A DNA stretch of 64,000 nucleotides, taken from the NCBI RefSeq assembly GCF_001540865.1, contig NC_033632.1, forward strand, positions 12,454,518 through 12,518,517, in the 5' to 3' direction. Positions 22,518 through 33,794 of this stretch are shown here, one piece after another. Positions within the stretch are counted from its first letter, which is position 1, and each line of letters begins with the position of its first letter. A program made the position numbers and the translations under genes. The notes below the pieces were generated by a model, which saw only the letters and a list, made by a program, of their open reading frames with translations, was not told the DNA's origin and searched no databases. Source of the stretch: Ananas comosus. Lineage: Eukaryota; Streptophyta; Magnoliopsida; Poales; Bromeliaceae.

Positions 22518-23588
22518 TCACACGAAGCCGCTCAATTGCATCTTCTGAAGCGTCTGTGCCAAGCCTGAAGCATTCTTCGCGATCTTCCCGTTCCGTGCCT
22601 CCGCGAGATGGGGTAAGCAGAGATCCAAAGCTCCCTCTTCGATCGCTTCGGCGGCCATTTCCTCGCTGTAGGAGCACACCAAGTTGAGAACGAGAAGGGC
22701 GTTCTCGACCCCTCGCGGGCTCCCTGCCCGGAGGACGCCGCACAAAACCCTAATGAGGCGGCCGGCCCCCTTGTTCATCTCCTGCCGACCTTCCTGGCAC
22801 TTGGCGATCAGCCCTAGCACCTCGACGGCCCGCTCGGATCCGGCGGCGGCGAAGGCGACGAGCGGCGGCACGGCGCCGGCGCGGACGGCGCGGCGGCGGT
22901 TCTCCGGGAACTTGCAGAGCTCGTAGAGCGCGGTGGCGGCCTCGCGGCGCTCGCGGGGGGCGCCGGCGCCGCGGCGGAGGAGGAGCGCGGCGAGGCGGGG
23001 GATGGCGGCGGGGTGGGCGCCGATGGTGCACTTGTTGACCTCGACGACGGCGAGGCTGGTGAGGGTGGTGGCGGCGAGGGCGGCGGAGGGGGAGGCGAGG
23101 GCGGCGGCGAGCGCGTCGACGGCGCCCTCGGCGACGCGGCGGCGAGCGGCGGCGCCGCCGCGCTTGACGAGGCGGAGGAGTTGGGAGAGGGAGGCGGCGT
23201 CGGAGGGGAAGGAGAGGGAGGAGGCGAGGTCGAGCGCGCGAAACAACTGCTGCTGCTGTTGTAATGATTTGGCACCGTCAGCATCGGGGGAAGGGGAAGG
23301 GGAAGGGACGAAGGTGGAGATGAGGCGTCGGAGGGCGTGGTTGGGGATGAGGAGTTGCTGCTGCTGCTGCTGCGGGTAAGAAGGAGGGTAAGAAGGAGGG
23401 TAAGAAGAAGGTAGTGGTGCGGGTGCTGCCGGGGTGTTGGTGAGGGGGCAGGTGCGGCTGCCGGAGTCGAGCCAGCGCTGGATGGAGGGGCGGTCGTAGG
23501 TCTGGCCCGACCAGGTGAGGATGACCGGATCCCGCATCACCTCCAGCGATATCGGGCACCGGAACTCCTCCGGCAAGTCCACTTCCAT
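22518..23588 (-). CDS. PUB8: U-box/ARM-repeat E3 ubiquitin ligase, PUB8 type
   Basis: Intronless 356-residue protein. I start at MEVDLPEEFRCPISLE (ATG at 23588-23586) because family members begin just before the U-box; an in-frame ATG 14 codons upstream is possible. The U-box (about 6-92) has the PISLEVMRDPV core, the YDRPSIQRWLD helix, CPLT and IPNHALRRLI. ARM-like helical repeats fill about 105-345 (VEVNKCTIG, ALYELCKFPENRRRAV, NALLVLNLVC). U-box proteins recruit an E2 and ubiquitinate targets bound through the ARM repeats; substrates of this type are not known to me. Unusual: a Pro/Ser/Tyr- and Gln-rich insert (about 53-79) lies inside the U-box before IPNHALR. The gene is very GC-rich, which creates many false frames on both strands. 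Confidence 0.9.
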   Translation of the reverse strand: MEVDLPEEFRCPISLEVMRDPVILTWSGQTYDRPSIQRWLDSGSRTCPLTNTPAAPAPLPSSYPPSYPPSYPQQQQQQLLIPNHALRRLISTFVPSPSPSPDADGAKSLQQQQQLFRALDLASSLSFPSDAASLSQLLRLVKRGGAAARRRVAEGAVDALAAALASPSAALAATTLTSLAVVEVNKCTIGAHPAAIPRLAALLLRRGAGAPRERREAATALYELCKFPENRRRAVRAGAVPPLVAFAAAGSERAVEVLGLIAKCQEGRQEMNKGAGRLIRVLCGVLRAGSPRGVENALLVLNLVCSYSEEMAAEAIEEGALDLCLPHLAEARNGKIAKNASGLAQTLQKMQLSGFV

Positions 23589-23725
23589 CACTCTCCCCCT
23601 CCTCCTCCTCCTGCTGCTCTCCTTAATCAATTAATTTCTCCTTCCAGAACGAAAGAGAGAAGGGATTTTGTATTTTTCCTTTCCGCAAATTCCCTATCGA
23701 TAGTTTTGGGTTTAGAATTTTAGAT

Positions 23726-23756
<31 letters not shown>

Positions 23757-24029
23757 CTATGGGCTATGGCATGGGTTGAGGTGGGGTGGGTTTTGGGGGA
23801 AGAAGGCGTGTGGGACTATTGCTTGTTCCCTGTGCGCGTGTGTGTGTGTGTTTTGAAGTAGAGAGAGAACGAGAGGTGTTTGGGTGTGTGACGTGTTTTA
23901 TGCTGAGAGGATATGGGTGGAGGTGACCGTCCAGTGACCGTAAGAGACCTTTCACCCTCCGGGGGCAGCTTTGGAGTGTTTTTTTCTTTTTTTTTTTTTT
24001 TTTTGGGTTAAATGCATGCATGTTTTTTT
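23589..24029 (-). promoter_or_regulatory. Upstream region / leader of the PUB8-like gene
   Basis: On the plus strand it shows TTAATCAATTAATTTCTCC, then GA-rich tracts (about 23725-23757), a GT-rich stretch (23840-23853) and a T-run (23980-24004). GA/CT-rich leaders are common in plant genes. No clear TATA box stands out. Confidence 0.4.
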
Positions 24030-24720
24030 AAATATAGTAAATTACAAATGTGTTCTTCCAATATTCAATTTTTATATATTATTTTTAATTTTTTATAAAA
24101 TTTTTAAAATTTTCAAATATTTTTCTCTGATTTATTATCATTATAGAATTATTTATACTTTAAATAAATATTAATTTTGCCATTACAAATATGTCCCTCC
24201 AAAAGCCACAATAGTATAATGTAAGGGGCGTCAAATTATCTCAAAGTTAAGTATTTAACATGTGATTAGCTAAAGTTTGCTAACGTATTCTAACGGTAAG
24301 GATATATTTGAAAATATTAGAATTTTTGTAAAAATAATATATAAAAGTTAAAGTTTATAAAAATATATTTATAATTAACTATATATTTGCAGGAATTTGC
24401 ATGAAATTATTTTTACAAAAATTCTAATATTTTCAAATATATCCTTACCGTTAGAATCCGTTAGAAAAAATTAATTAACCATAGATTAAATACTTAACAC
24501 TGGTTAGTTTTTGACATTTTTCCTCTTTTTATATTATATTGTTATGCCTTTTGGAGGGATACATTTGTGACAATAAAATTGAAAATATAAACAGTTTTAT
24601 AACGGTAATAAACTAGAAGGATATATCAGGGCTTTTATATGAATAACATATAAAAGTTGAACTTTGTAGGGATATATTTATTATTCATTATATTTGTAGG
24701 GACCTGTATGAAATTAATTC
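24030..24720. mobile_element. AT-rich foldback element (arms about 340 bp)
   Basis: The left arm (about 24030-24385) is the inverse of the right arm (about 24395-24720). Landmarks: ATGTCCCTCCAAAAG at 24191 against CTTTTGGAGGGATACA at 24549; TCTAACGGTAAGGATATA at 24289 against ATATCCTTACCGTTAGA at 24439. The centre is near 24390. No coding sequence; outer ends and target duplication not resolved. A related right arm occurs at 59795-59965. Confidence 0.75.
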
Positions 24721-26780
24721 TAAATCTTTTGACAATATCCCCAATCAAAAGTTGGCTTAAAAGGCCGGAATTTTGATTTGTATTNCGATATTTTATATTT
24801 TTTAAATTTAAATTTGATCTAAAATTTAAAGTTTGAAATTTAAAATTTAAATTTTTAAATTTAAAATTTGAGATTTTAAATTTTAAATTTTAATTTTAAA
24901 ATTTGAAACTTAAAAGTTAAAATTTTAAATTTTAAAATATAAATATAAAATATAAAATTTAAAATTCTAATATAAAGAAAAATGATAATATTATTATTTT
25001 TTATTTATAACTATCCACTTCAATTCTTATTCCATCTTACCGAACCAAATGTTATTTTTCTTATTCTCAGGAATAACCTAATTTTCATCCAAATGTAAAA
25101 TTAATCTAATCCCTGCTTATACCTCAATTTATACCTATTCCTGGAATACCCATTTTTTGCTTATACTCGAATCAAACGATACCTAAGTTTATTAAATTTT
25201 CATTATTGTACCTGTAATTTTGAAGTTTTGGTTTTAGCTTGTCATAGCGCTGTAGACCGTATTTTTATGAATAAATCTTTTATTTTAAATTAGATTGAAA
25301 ATGAGATATAAAATAAATGAATATGATATTGTACTGTACAGTATAGATATACGAATACAATAGATGCAAGTAATAATACCGTCAACAACCTTTCTAATGG
25401 CAAGGTACCATAAGGATACTAGAAGGTCAAAAATATCTTAGATTACAAAAAAAATCTATTAAAAAGTTTATTAACTAGTTGTAAATATTATCTTTTTTTA
25501 ATCAAATATAAGATATATCTAAATTCAAATCTTTTCATTCCGTGAAATCATAATTAAATATTTATTTTCTATCAAATTGATCAATCGAGTAATATAATAA
25601 ATTACTCCTAACTAAAAATTTCTGTGTTTCTGAAAAATTTATGAATTTATCATGCAAAAAAAAAAAAAAGGAAAAATGGGAGGACATTTAATACAGGTTT
25701 GGACTTTGGGACCCCAAAATAACGGACATGTAGTTATTATGAGAAAATTAGAAAAATGCCGTGGCCAATTTTGTTGTCCAGTGCCTTTGATTTGCTGAGG
25801 TAAATATTAAATTTACATACATAAAATTAAAAAAATACAAGTATAATGTCAAATTATCCGGTTTATGGAGGGGCTTTCTGTAATTCGTCCCTCCGGGCTA
25901 TAGCCGTTGACTCATAGTGCAAAACAACCTTTCCGTTCCCGAGCATCGCACGCCACACACATCTCGGCCCACCCACGCGCCGAACATAGAAATAGTAGAA
26001 TATATAGATTATAGTATGCTCTCATTCCATTATGCGCTAATGACGGACAGTTTCTTACTTGATGTATGTTATCACATACAGAAATTTAAACGTGGTTTAT
26101 TAACGGTGTGGACGGGTAACCTCACCCACCCGCGGTCCTTACTGTTGGCTTAAACGGTTCGGCATCCTGTCTTGTGGCGGAGGCCGAGTTGGATCGAGTT
26201 ACGTTCGAAATGATGTGAGATTGGATAGATCGAGTTATGTGTGAAGTCGCGTGAGGCCGGATGGACCGAATCACAATTACGTTTTAAATAAATTGGTTGC
26301 GTATCTAACAGCTAGAGCTTTTGGGATTAATAATTAGCACTAACAATCTCATCCTTACGAGAAAAAATTTACTATATCATCAAAAATAAATTAATCATAT
26401 CTCTTCCTTAAAAAATCAAGGACAACAAAAATATTTTTTATAATTATAATGAGACGAATAAATTTAAAAAAATTATTCGATTGATGAGGAACACTGTTTC
26501 GCTAAAAAAATTATTCGATTGATTAGGAACACCGTTTCACTAATATAACTAATGTATTTTAGAAATTTTCCTTCTTATTCTCACTTCTTTTTATCCACCT
26601 ACTCCACCTCAGAATTAAAGTTTATAATTTTAAATTTTAAATTTCAAACTTTAAATTTAAGATCAAATTTAAATTTGAAAAATATAAAATATCAAATTTT
26701 AAATTTCAAATTAAAATATCAAATTTAAAATTTAAAATTTAAAATTTAAAATTATAAAATTTAATTTTGAGACTATAAAT
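24721..26780. other. AT-rich intergenic DNA with low-complexity AAATTTAAA tracts
   Basis: 24780-24970 and 26610-26780 are almost pure permutations of AAATTTAAAATTT. The part 25016-25190 ends with CGAATCAAACGATACCTAAG and looks like one end of a MITE (CTTAGGTATCGTTTGATTCG on the other strand). A single N is at 24785. 25860-26340 is less AT-rich (a short frame at 25917-26153 is not recognised). No gene supported. Confidence 0.5.
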
Positions 26781-26784
26781 TATA

Positions 26785-27310
26785 AATTTTAAAAAATTAA
26801 ATTTTTAATTTTTAAATTTTTAAAATAAGAATAGGGGTGGGAACAATTAATAAAAATAATTTATTATAATAAATTTATAAATTTTTTAAAAATTCTACTT
26901 AAACTTAAATTTAATAAAAAGAATTTATTATAATATTTAAATATAATTTACTATAAATTTTATTATAATATTTAAATATAAATAATAATTATTAATATAG
27001 TACAATTAATAATTTTATAATAAAAATAATGTATTATAATATATAAATTTTAAAAAATTAAATTTTTAATTTTTAAATTTTTAAAATAAGAATAGGGGTG
27101 GGAACAATTAATAAAAATAATTTATTATAATAAATTTATAAATTTTTTTAAAATTCTACTTAAACTTAAATTTAATAAAAAGAATTTATTATAATATTTA
27201 AATATAATTTATTATAAATTTTATTATAATATTTAAATATAAATAATATGTATTAATATAGTACAATTAATAATTTTATAATAAAAATATTGTATTATAA
27301 TATATAACAT
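26785..27310. repeat. Tandem duplication, two units of about 261 bp
   Basis: The block from AAAAAATTAAATTTTTAATT through AAGAATAGGGGTGGGAAC to TTATAATAAAAATAATGTATT recurs with a 261-bp offset (26791 against 27052) and few differences. AT-rich, non-coding. Confidence 0.85.
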
Positions 27311-27359
27311 ATTATATTTATATAATTTAGTTTTAATTCAATTTATAATTTTAATTAAG

Positions 27360-27553
27360 TTTGAAATTAAGAATTGGAATAGTGCTATTCCACAAAAATT
27401 GTGGAATAGCAAATCCCTTGCTATTCCGGGATAACCGGGAATAGCAAGATTTGACCGGGATAAAATATTCCGACTAAATTTTATCCCGTTTGGCGGAATA
27501 GCGGGGATAACGAAAGTTATTCCCGCTTATCCCCCAACCAAATGGGGCCTTAG
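27360..27553. mobile_element. MITE-like end with internal palindromes
   Basis: GGAATAGTGCTATTCC followed by GGAATAGCAAATCCC, GGGATAACCGGGAATAGC and, at the right edge, CCCCAACCAAATGGGGCC. The reverse complement GGCCCCATTTGGTTGG resembles the ends of many plant DNA transposons. The opposite end is not clearly identified. Confidence 0.4.
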
Positions 27554-29518
27554 ATACTCATTTGCAAAGAGCCATAGTTTACCATAGATAGATAGATAGA
27601 TTTCCTCCTCAACTATTGTTTCTTTCTTTATGTTTTTGGTCATGTTGACATATATACGGGGATAAATAAATAGTTACATAAACATGAGCGTGCCTTCTAT
27701 GGAACAAATTCAAATCCTAGTTCTCTTTGTCTTTCTCTTGATTAATTTGGTCAAATATGAAAGACTCTTGATAGAGAAACCTATATATGGTTAGGGAGAA
27801 ACCTAGTGTAGCTTATATAAATAGCAAGAAATCAACCCACGTGATAAATTTCATTGGTTATGCAAAGTAATTAAGGCTCGATTTGCACGTTGAGAAAATG
27901 CAATAAAAAAATATTATATTTATTTTCGCATATAATATCACGTTCTGTATATCGTGCTGAGTCAATTACGACATATTTTCTATCCTCTTATTTAAAATAC
28001 GCACATATTTTTGTCTCAAATTTATTTTATCTATTAGCCTTAGATGAATCTCACTAACTTAAAATCTGAACTCCGAATCCTAGCTTGAATCCGAAAATCC
28101 GAACCGAACCATTATTCCTGTTTACAATATTTCAAAATATATTAAATTAAATGTGAATATTTAAAATACATATTCAAATATAATATCAAATATTTATATA
28201 TATTATATATAACGTAACATAAGTTCAGGTACTAATCGGTTTTGGATTCGGATCGGATATAATCAAAATTCATATCTGAATTCAAATTATTCGGATTTTC
28301 GTTTTTGATATCCATATCCAAAAGTATATACATTTAGCATAAGTAAATTCACTGTATTCGCTTTCGGGTTTGAATTCCGATTCGGATAAAAGAGTAATAA
28401 AAAATTTCTTTTATTTAAATTTAATTTTTTTAAATTTAAATATTAAATATTTAAATTTAACATATTTAGAAATATTATTATTTCTAAAATTTAAATTAAT
28501 GCTTAAATTAAAAGAATTCTAAAATTTCTAAAATTAATGTCTAAATTAGCACAAAATTAATGCCTAAATTTGAGATATCAATTAAACCTTAAATTAATGC
28601 TTAAATTAGTGCAAAATTAATACTAAATTTGAGATATCAATCAAAACTTTTTAAAAATTTTATCTAGTTTAATTAAAAAGCATTCTCATATAAAATAACC
28701 TTCTAACCTACTACATAATAACATAATTTTTTATTCTTTATTAATCAATATTTTTTTTTGTTTTTTATAAAATAAAATATCGAATCATTTCTCTTGTATT
28801 ATTTGGACCACAAGCAATCATGGATTGCAGGGGCTTAAGTTATAAAAGGTACTGAAATTAAATCACAAACACCAGGCATGAGTCGTTCATCGATCCTTTA
28901 TTGGCCTTTTACTGCTAGCCATTGAAACCCTCAACAAAACAAATTAAAAATAATTAAAAAAAAATTAAAAATGAACAGAGCTTGCAAGTTAGCTTTAAAA
29001 GTGTCCTTCTATTCAAACTTAAAGCTAATAATAGTAACAATAGTAATAAAGATAAAAATGGTGTCTTATCTTTTGATCAGACCCCAAATATCTCTTCATA
29101 AATTTTTTTTATTTATTCTTTTGATAAATTTTCTTCCTTAATATTGATCTCTTCTCTACATTATTTTATTTTAGATTCTGAATTATATAATTAATATCGG
29201 TATAAATATCAGTTTTAATAAATAATATTAGTGCAAATCATACTTCCAACAGATAGAATATTCAAAAGGCATAGAAAAACAAATTAATAAAACTGGCCTT
29301 TACGATCACCACCAACCCATGATGCACACAACGACGGTCCACAGCCTCAATTTAAATGTGGAGATAAACAAGGAGACACGTTGGTGTACGAATCATATAT
29401 AATTCAAACATGTCAGCTTTACTCATCAATCACTGGTAGAATTTGTCCCACTCCTAATCTGTTATGCTAAACAAAGAGACTATTCTGGCGGCATAGGAGT
29501 GGAATATATGCCATAAAA

Positions 29519-29520
<2 letters not shown>
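27554..29520. other. AT-rich intergenic DNA
   Basis: No gene seen. A (GATA)n/(TAGA)n tract lies near 27586-27601. A roughly 62-bp imperfect tandem pair lies at about 28537-28660 (TCTAAATTAGCACAAAATTA / CTTAAATTAGTGCAAAATTA, each followed by TTTGAGATATCAAT). The 28230-28390 part has GGATTCGGATCGGAT-type sequence seen at ends of some plant transposons. Confidence 0.4.

Positions 29521-29558
<38 letters not shown>
29521..29558. repeat. (TA)n microsatellite
   Basis: Perfect TA repeat adjoining a MITE; similar TA tracts flank most MITEs in the window. Confidence 0.95.
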
Positions 29559-29561
<3 letters not shown>

Positions 29562-29791
29562 TAGGCTGTAGGGTTAGAATACTTTTACAAGTATCACCCA
29601 AGTGATACTTGTGTATTTTTAGCCCTTGGATGGAGAGATGTGAGGTTGAGATGATGGGGGTAGGTGGTGGTAGGTGGGGGTAGGTGGAATAGTGTTTGAT
29701 CCAAGAACTATTTGTAATCAAAAAGTAGATCTAATGGCTAAAAATGTGATAGCAACATGGGGATGATACTTGTAAAAGTATCCTAGATCAA

Positions 29792-29794
<3 letters not shown>
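29559..29794. mobile_element. Short MITE (about 236 bp) of a separate family
   Basis: Left end GAGTAGGCTGTAGGGTTAGA then ATACTTTTACAAGTATCA; right end TGATACTTGTAAAAGTAT then CCTAGATCAACTC. Inverted repeats are about 35 bp; flanked by (TA)n on both sides. The interior has GGGGGTAGGTGG repeats. No relation in sequence to the main superfamily. Confidence 0.7.
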
Positions 29795-29822
<28 letters not shown>

Positions 29823-29825
<3 letters not shown>

Positions 29826-30399
29826 TTTGAAGCGCTGCTATGCGGGGGGACTATCGAAAGTACGGAGCCTTTCGTGCTTACAAGCTCGTTTTCGATTTGC
29901 GACTTTCGAATCGTCGATCTTCGTCCGTTAAAAAAAAAAAATTGATCTAGCGAGTATTGGTGTACCTAGAAAATTAAATTTTTATGATTTTTCGATATCA
30001 TTTGCTCTAGTGATCGAAATTGGCTCCACAAAATCAACAAATTTCAATGGCCGCTAGTTGAGCCGTTTGCAAGTTTAAACGGTGTAGAAATATCCAAAAT
30101 CACGTGAAATTTTGATAGAAAATGCTCTTATAGCTATTAAAACAGAGATTAATATTTTTTATTAAAATTTTATGTCATATTATTACAGTTTGTAAGATTT
30201 TTATTTTCAGCCGTTAATTTTGAGGCCCTTCACTTCACTAAGGCACAAATATATCGTGAAATCTAAAATTTATTTTTAGTACTCTAAATACTCTAGAATC
30301 AAGTTAACGAGGCCGTCGATCGATTCAAAAGTCGGCAACATCGAAAACGAGCTGGAAGCACGGAAGGCTCCGTGCTTCCGATAGCATAGTTAGCCTTAA
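29823..30399. mobile_element. MITE subfamily I (indel-rich copy)
   Basis: Left part GCTGCTATGCGGGGGGAC, then the full subfamily core and the right-end palindrome GGAAGCACGGA-AGGC-TCCGTGCTTCC (30354-30379), then ATAGCATAGTTAGCCTTAAC. Scattered extra bases relative to 30715-31256 suggest age or assembly noise. Confidence 0.7.
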
Positions 30400-30530
30400 C
30401 TTATCTATATTAATATACTATGAGAGAGAGAGAGTAGACGGGGAGAAGAGAGAGAAGAGGAGGAAGATCGCGCGTCAACTGCGTAATGGATAATTAGTTC
30501 AGTCGCTGGGATTTGATGAGAAGAGAGAGA

Positions 30531-30700
30531 GAATAAGTCTCCTGTATTTTTGAAAGTACAGAGATCTCCGTACTTGTAAGTTATTTTCGATGATAGAGAA
30601 AGTATAACAGAACCGATCGCCGAATCGAATGTCCTATTATTGAAAATAACTTACAAATACGGAGGCTTCCGTACTTTCAAAAGAATAGGAGCCTAGCTCT
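30531..30700. mobile_element. Short internally deleted MITE, near-complete hairpin
   Basis: Only the two terminal regions of a superfamily member remain, joined near 30597: TGAAAGTACAGAG-AT-CTCCGTACTT, GTTATTTTCGATGATAG, then the inverse ATTGAAAATAACTTACAAATACGGAGGCTTCCGTAC and AATAGGAGCCTAGCTC. The whole 170 bp can fold on itself. Confidence 0.65.
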
Positions 30701-30714
30701 ATATATATATATAT

Positions 30715-31256
30715 GAGTGGGCCGGTATGCTTATGGAAGCACGGAGCCCTCCGTGCTTTCAAGTTGTTTTCGATGTTCGGACTTTCGAATCGACGATCGG
30801 CTCCATTAGAGTTGATCTAGAGTATTTGAAGTATCTAGAAAATAAGTTTTGTAATTTTTCGATATCATTTGGCTAGTTATCGAAATGGCTCAAAATCAAT
30901 AATTTAATGGCCGTGGTGAGCCGGTTGCAAATTTAACGGTGTAGAAATATCCAAATCACATAAAATTTTGATAGAAAATTCTTTATACTATATAAAACAA
31001 GATCAATAACTTTGATCTAAAATTTTAATGTCATATCATCATATTTTGTAAAATTTTTATTTTCAGCCGTTGATTTTGAGCCACTTCGATCACTAGGCAA
31101 ATGATATCGAAAAATCGCTAAATTTATTTTTTAAATACTTCAAATACTTTAGATCAAGTCTAACAGAGCCGATCGTCGATTCAAAAGCCCGAACATCGAA
31201 AACAAAGTAAAAGCACGGAGCTCTCCGTGCTTCCATAAGTATCCTAGCCGCACTCT
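30715..31256. mobile_element. MITE subfamily I, best-preserved copy (about 542 bp)
   Basis: GAGTGGGCCGGTATGCTTAT at the left and AAGTATCCTAGCCGCACTC at the right, with inner palindromes AAGCACGGAG-CC-CTCCGTGCTT (30737-30758) and AAGCACGGAG-CT-CTCCGTGCTT (31211-31232). Inverted similarity extends roughly 180 bp inward. Flanked by TATATATA and TATACATAT. No ORF. A useful reference copy for the subfamily. Confidence 0.8.
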
Positions 31257-31265
31257 ATACATATT

Positions 31266-31498
31266 TGAGTTGCGCTGGCATACTATTAATAGTATTTGTA
31301 CTATTTTATTATTAATTTTTTTACCATTAAATTTTTTGTTTTAATTAATTTTACTCTTTAAATCATACTATTCAATCAACCACCACTCAATTTTAGAGTG
31401 ACCACTATCATTCTAACCCTATAATTTTTCATCCAAGGGTTAAAAATTCGATAGAAAAAAAGTCTAAATACTATTAATAATATTTCAATTTAATTCTA
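31266..31498. mobile_element. Small AT-rich MITE
   Basis: Near-terminal inverted repeat TACTATTAATAGTATTTGTA against CTAAATACTATTAATAATAT, with the left end GAGTTGCGCTGGC next to (TA)-rich DNA. No relation to the main superfamily; ends approximate. Confidence 0.45.
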
Positions 31499-32340
31499 TA
31501 TATTTTTTCTATATATATATATATATAATTTTAGAAAATGAAGAATTTGAACTATTGGCTAAGTAGGTATCACGAATGTTATCAATTTTATGATGATTTT
31601 AAAATTAAGAGTCTACAAACGGATTCAAAGAGTATAAAGAACAACCCAAGTTCATTTATTAATATAAGCAATGGTTCCGGAGTGTTTTATTCTTCCAAAA
31701 AGTATGAAAATTTATTTTTTTGTAAAAAAAATACTCCTTTTATGCTTTTTATTTTTTGAAAAAAATATAAAACAAAATTATTATTTTTTCATAAAATTTG
31801 GAAGAGAAGTTTTTCAAAAAAAAAAAACTATTTTTTTCATAAACCGAACTGAGGAAATTTTTTTTTTCAACAATAAAACTATTCTTTCAAATATTTTTAA
31901 GAACTAAACGCAACCTAACATGAAAACAATGGACGTAATTCTAAAACACATCCATCTAATGGCCAATTTTTTATACTAGTTTATTCTTAAAAAAAAAATG
32001 AAGAAATCAAGTAGTATACTCTCTTTCTCTCTAAAACAAATATATTTTGTACAATATTTATCAAAATTTTTATTAAGAAAATTCAGAAACATTGTTTAAA
32101 TGTTTAACGATGCCAAGATGAAAAACTTCGGTGAGGATTTTTTCAACAATGCCTCATTAAGAAGCTCTCAATCCACTCCCGCCTATCAATTTTCTAAAAC
32201 AAACACGTGGCAAAGGTCCACACTGGATTTATATTTAGTTATGATTGTACAAGTAGTATTTATTTATTAGTACAAGATATACATTTTCTTATTAAATAAT
32301 TTAAAAATAACTTATTTTTTTTAATTATTTATAACTATAT
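31499..32340. other. AT-rich stretch, no gene recognised
   Basis: Contains two overlapping AT-rich open frames (31538-31759, 31671-31907) of lysine/phenylalanine-rich sequence without recognisable domains; I regard them as chance. T- and A-runs are frequent. Confidence 0.5.
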
Positions 32341-32344
32341 ATTA

Positions 32345-32700
32345 TTCCTTAATAACCGCACACGTGTCGCGAGGAGGCCGAGGTGCGGGCGAGGGTGCGG
32401 CGTTGGCGGCCATGGGCGCGGGCGGAGCCGTGAGCAGGAGCCGGGGAGCAGCGCAGGGCACGTGCGCGGCGCGATGCACGGGCGCTGCGGCAGCCCGGAA
32501 GCGGCGCGCGCAGAGCGGCGCGGCGGCTGCGCGGGCGGCCGCGCTTCCGGACGCTTGGCGTGCGACGCAAGCCGACTGCGGGGCGCAGGCGCGGGCGGGT
32601 GGGGTAGGGCGGGCACGCGAGGGCACGGCATGGGCGGCTGGGCGAGCGAAAAAAATCGCGGGGCCTCACCAGTATGGAGGTGTTCACAGTGTCGACTCTC
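32345..32700. other. Isolated GC-rich block
   Basis: About 350 bp of extreme GC content (CGCGGCGCGATGCACGGG, GCGGGCGGCCGCGCTTCCGG) inserted between AT-rich DNA and a truncated MITE. Open frames exist on both strands, as expected for GC-rich DNA; none shows a known domain. It may be a fragment of a GC-rich gene end or transposon. Confidence 0.5.
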
Positions 32701-32740
32701 GTGGACCAATGAGAGGGAGATCCACTCAATTCTTGTATAA

Positions 32741-33151
32741 GTATAAAATAAATTTTATTGATTTTTTTGATATCATTGCCTAGTGAATCGATGGCCTCAA
32801 AATCAACATCAAATGTTCAATGGCTTGGTAGTGTGTAGCAAATATCCAAATCACGTAAACTTTTGATAGAAAAATTCTTTATACATTATATAAAACATTC
32901 ATATTTTGTGATTTAAAGAATTTAATATAATTAATTACATTTTGTATTGATTTTATATTCCCAGCCATGATTTTGAGCCCTTTGTTTATTAGGGCAATGA
33001 ATCGAAAAATAATAAAATTTATTTTCTACGGTAATCCAATTGACTCTCAAATCAATTTAACGGAGCATCGCGTCGAAAGTCGCAACATCGAAAACGAGCT
33101 GGAAGCACGAAAGGCTCCGTGCTTCTGATAGCATAGTAGCCTCGCTCTATA
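32741..33151. mobile_element. MITE subfamily I, left end missing
   Basis: Follows the subfamily from the GATATCATTGCCTAGTGA block to the right end GGAAGCACGAAAGGCTCCGT then GCATAGTAGCCTCGCTC. The left 80-100 bp are replaced by the GC-rich block, suggesting a joint deletion/insertion event. Confidence 0.65.
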
Positions 33152-33596
33152 TATATATATATATATAATTCATTTATTAATATATATTTATTTATTATAT
33201 ATAGTATTTTATTTTTATATAGATATATTATTATATAATAATTTATTATCTAATTTACTCCTTATTTTTATAAAATATAAAATATATAAATAAATGTTAA
33301 ATAATTTAAACTACTAGTATTAGATATAAATGTTAATTTTATTATGTTGAGTATTCACATATAAATTGTACTTTAAAAAATAAAAAAAAGGATTGACGCA
33401 GCTTAAATTAATTTTATATTTGATGAAAGTTAATTGCAAGAATCACAAGCAATGATTTCTCTTCTCATTCACTAACTATCGGGGGACTACGATACCTACT
33501 AAAAATTATTTCACTAACTAATGGGGAACTACTATGTCTACGAAAAATTTTTGATATACTTATTTCATCATTTATTATTTCTCAACTCCTTAGACA

Positions 33597-33655
<59 letters not shown>

Positions 33656-33785
33656 TGCACCTTTAAAATTATTCGTATTTCCATAATATTTATTGATTAT
33701 TGAAATTAAAAATTTTTACATAACTAATATTTAAAATTAATTTAAAAAACTATCGTGCATACTACGTGGGTCCTAACTTTAGTCA
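33152..33785. other. AT-rich DNA with (TA)n tracts
   Basis: TA microsatellites at 33148-33170 and 33598-33654. No gene seen. Confidence 0.6.
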
Positions 33786-33794
33786 TTATTAGTA

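Noticed and set aside
22465..23559. Several long frames opposite or offset to the PUB8-like gene
   Set aside because: GC-rich codon bias opens other frames; only the U-box/ARM frame has recognisable domains.
31538..31907. Possible AT-rich small protein genes
   Set aside because: Low-complexity Lys/Phe/Asn translation with homopolymer runs; no homologue recognised.
32335..32783. Up to five overlapping frames in the GC-rich block
   Set aside because: Open frames on both strands follow from lack of AT-rich stop codons; no conserved motif.
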